Source of the DNA: CAWEHT01 sp963808455
GTDB taxonomy: Bacteria; Chloroflexota; Anaerolineae; CG2-30-64-16
Direction: 5' to 3'
NCBI GenBank assembly: GCA_963808455.1
Contig: CAWEHT010000354.1
Span: 1 to 5,749, forward strand
DNA length: 5,749 bases
Below the pieces are notes generated by a model. It saw nothing but the letters and a program-made list of their open reading frames with translations, did not search any database and was not told the DNA's origin. Positions within the stretch are counted from its first letter, which is position 1. Each line of letters opens with the position of its first letter. Shown here piece by piece: positions 5,114-5,749 of the stretch. The translations under genes were made by a program, and so were the position numbers.

Positions 5114-5749
5114 AAGACGGCCTGGCCCAACGAGTGCTGCGAGCTCGTCATAAACGGTGAACACGCCGTGAACGCCGCCGAACCCGCCGGCGTCAGGGTG
5201 ACCGTGCCCAGGCCGCTCTTGGTCGCCCGGATGCTGAACATGTCCAGATCGCCCGTGGAGTTGATGACCCCGGACACGCCGCCGGCGCCCGCGGTGCTCA
5301 GCGAGAAGGCCTGGGCGGTCGCGAACGTGTTGCCGAAGTCGTCGTCGGGCGTGCTGGACATCTTGAGCGTGAAACCGCCCGTCGCGTTGCGGACGGCCTG
5401 GGCGGTCACGAACAAGGTCGTCCCCGCGCGGACCCAAACGGACGTGGTCGCGTCGGTGGGGCCGCCCATGAAGAGGTGCTGGCCAGGACATCGCCCGCGC
5501 TGTCGTACACGGTCAGGTTCGCGCCAAGGGCCGCCCCGCTGGCCAGGTCGAAAAGGTACCTGCCGTCGGCGGTCGCGGTGAGCTTGTATGCCTTCGCCGC
5601 CGTCAGGCTCATGGTCCCGCTGACGCTCGCGGCGCCGCCGGGCGGCCTGGACGTTTTGGGTGCCGGCCAGCAGCGCCTAACACGCTCGTGCTCATCAGGC
5701 AGCGGTCTTCGAGGGCCTCGAAACTCGGAATTGATGGGTACTTGCTCAT

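Larger units (their letters stand above)
4921..5749 (-). pseudogene. Exported planctomycete-style protein with PPC-like domains, multiply frameshifted
   Basis: The first in-window ATG is at the very edge (5749-5747), so an earlier start cannot be excluded. Residues 10-20 read FEALEDRCLMS, the N-terminal motif style of planctomycete extracellular proteins, implying export. Downstream the protein continues piecewise in different frames: YKLTATADGRYLFDL and NLTVYDSAGDVLAST (frame from 5612), SVWVRAGTTLFVTAQAV, DDDFGNTFATAQAFSL and TGDLDMFSIRATKSGLG (frame from 5469), then GGVHGVFTVYDELAALVG in a third frame. DDDFGNT...GDLDMFSI and LTVYDSAG resemble PPC (bacterial pre-peptidase C-terminal) beta-sandwich domains. 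Shifts lie near 5640-5680, 5474-5477 and 5172-5180. Recognisable protein ends near 5120, where ACGAAAG-type repeats begin. Beyond that, frames run to stops at 4921 or 4874 with low-complexity Arg/Pro sequence, so the true 3' end is uncertain. It is short for this class and probably truncated. No catalytic domain is visible. Confidence 0.68.

Overview
The window is GC-rich bacterial DNA, most likely from a member of the Planctomycetota or a close PVC relative, probably an environmental or metagenomic sequence. The best clue is the right-edge minus-strand gene, whose product starts with a FEALEDRCLMS-type motif. That motif is typical of planctomycete exported proteins, and here it is followed by PPC-like beta domains. 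A non-pyrrolysine MttB-superfamily methyltransferase, an IS1182-type transposase and abundant CACGGAT / ACGAAAG intergenic repeats fit the same assignment. No rRNA or tRNA is present, so the assignment rests on protein style only.

Layout, left to right. Positions 1-165 are a leader with a good sigma70-like promoter (TTGACA, 17 nt, TAAAAG), a strong hairpin, a 12-bp perfect palindrome and a GAGGAGG ribosome binding site. Positions 166-1621 (+) encode a trimethylamine methyltransferase-family (COG5598-like) protein. It is full length except for one frameshift near 1311-1322, and a hairpin with a T-rich tail follows its stop. Positions 1654-1785 are a G-rich array of GGGCCGACCACGGATGG repeats. 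Positions 1807-3563 (-) are an IS1182-type DDE transposase with two single-base frameshifts. The transposase lies between the two arms of a 55-bp imperfect inverted repeat (1749-1803 and 3664-3718, 49/55 complementary), and the outer part of each arm is itself a copy of the array repeat. Positions 3685-3985 are a tandem array of about 2.9 copies of a 105-bp unit that carries the same core in the opposite orientation. Positions 3994-4611 (-) encode an intact 205-residue membrane protein of unknown function. Positions 4612-4920 have no convincing gene, only two GC hairpins and one degenerate CACGGATAGCGC copy. Positions 4944-5113 hold a second repeat family (ACGAAAG type) in inverted arrangement, which coincides with the 3' end of the right-edge gene. 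Positions 5115-5749 (-) are the exported PPC-like protein, broken by at least three frameshifts.

The genes do not form an evident pathway or operon. The methyltransferase has no corrinoid-protein partner in view, and the rest looks like a repeat- and transposon-rich accessory stretch. Three of the four genes are frameshifted while their conserved protein sequence continues in another frame, and nearly all the shifts behave as single lost bases. This suggests uncorrected sequencing indels as much as real gene decay. The most distinctive feature is the relation between the IS element and the repeat arrays: the inverted repeat bounding the transposase is built partly from the same sequence that is arrayed, in opposite orientations, on the two sides.
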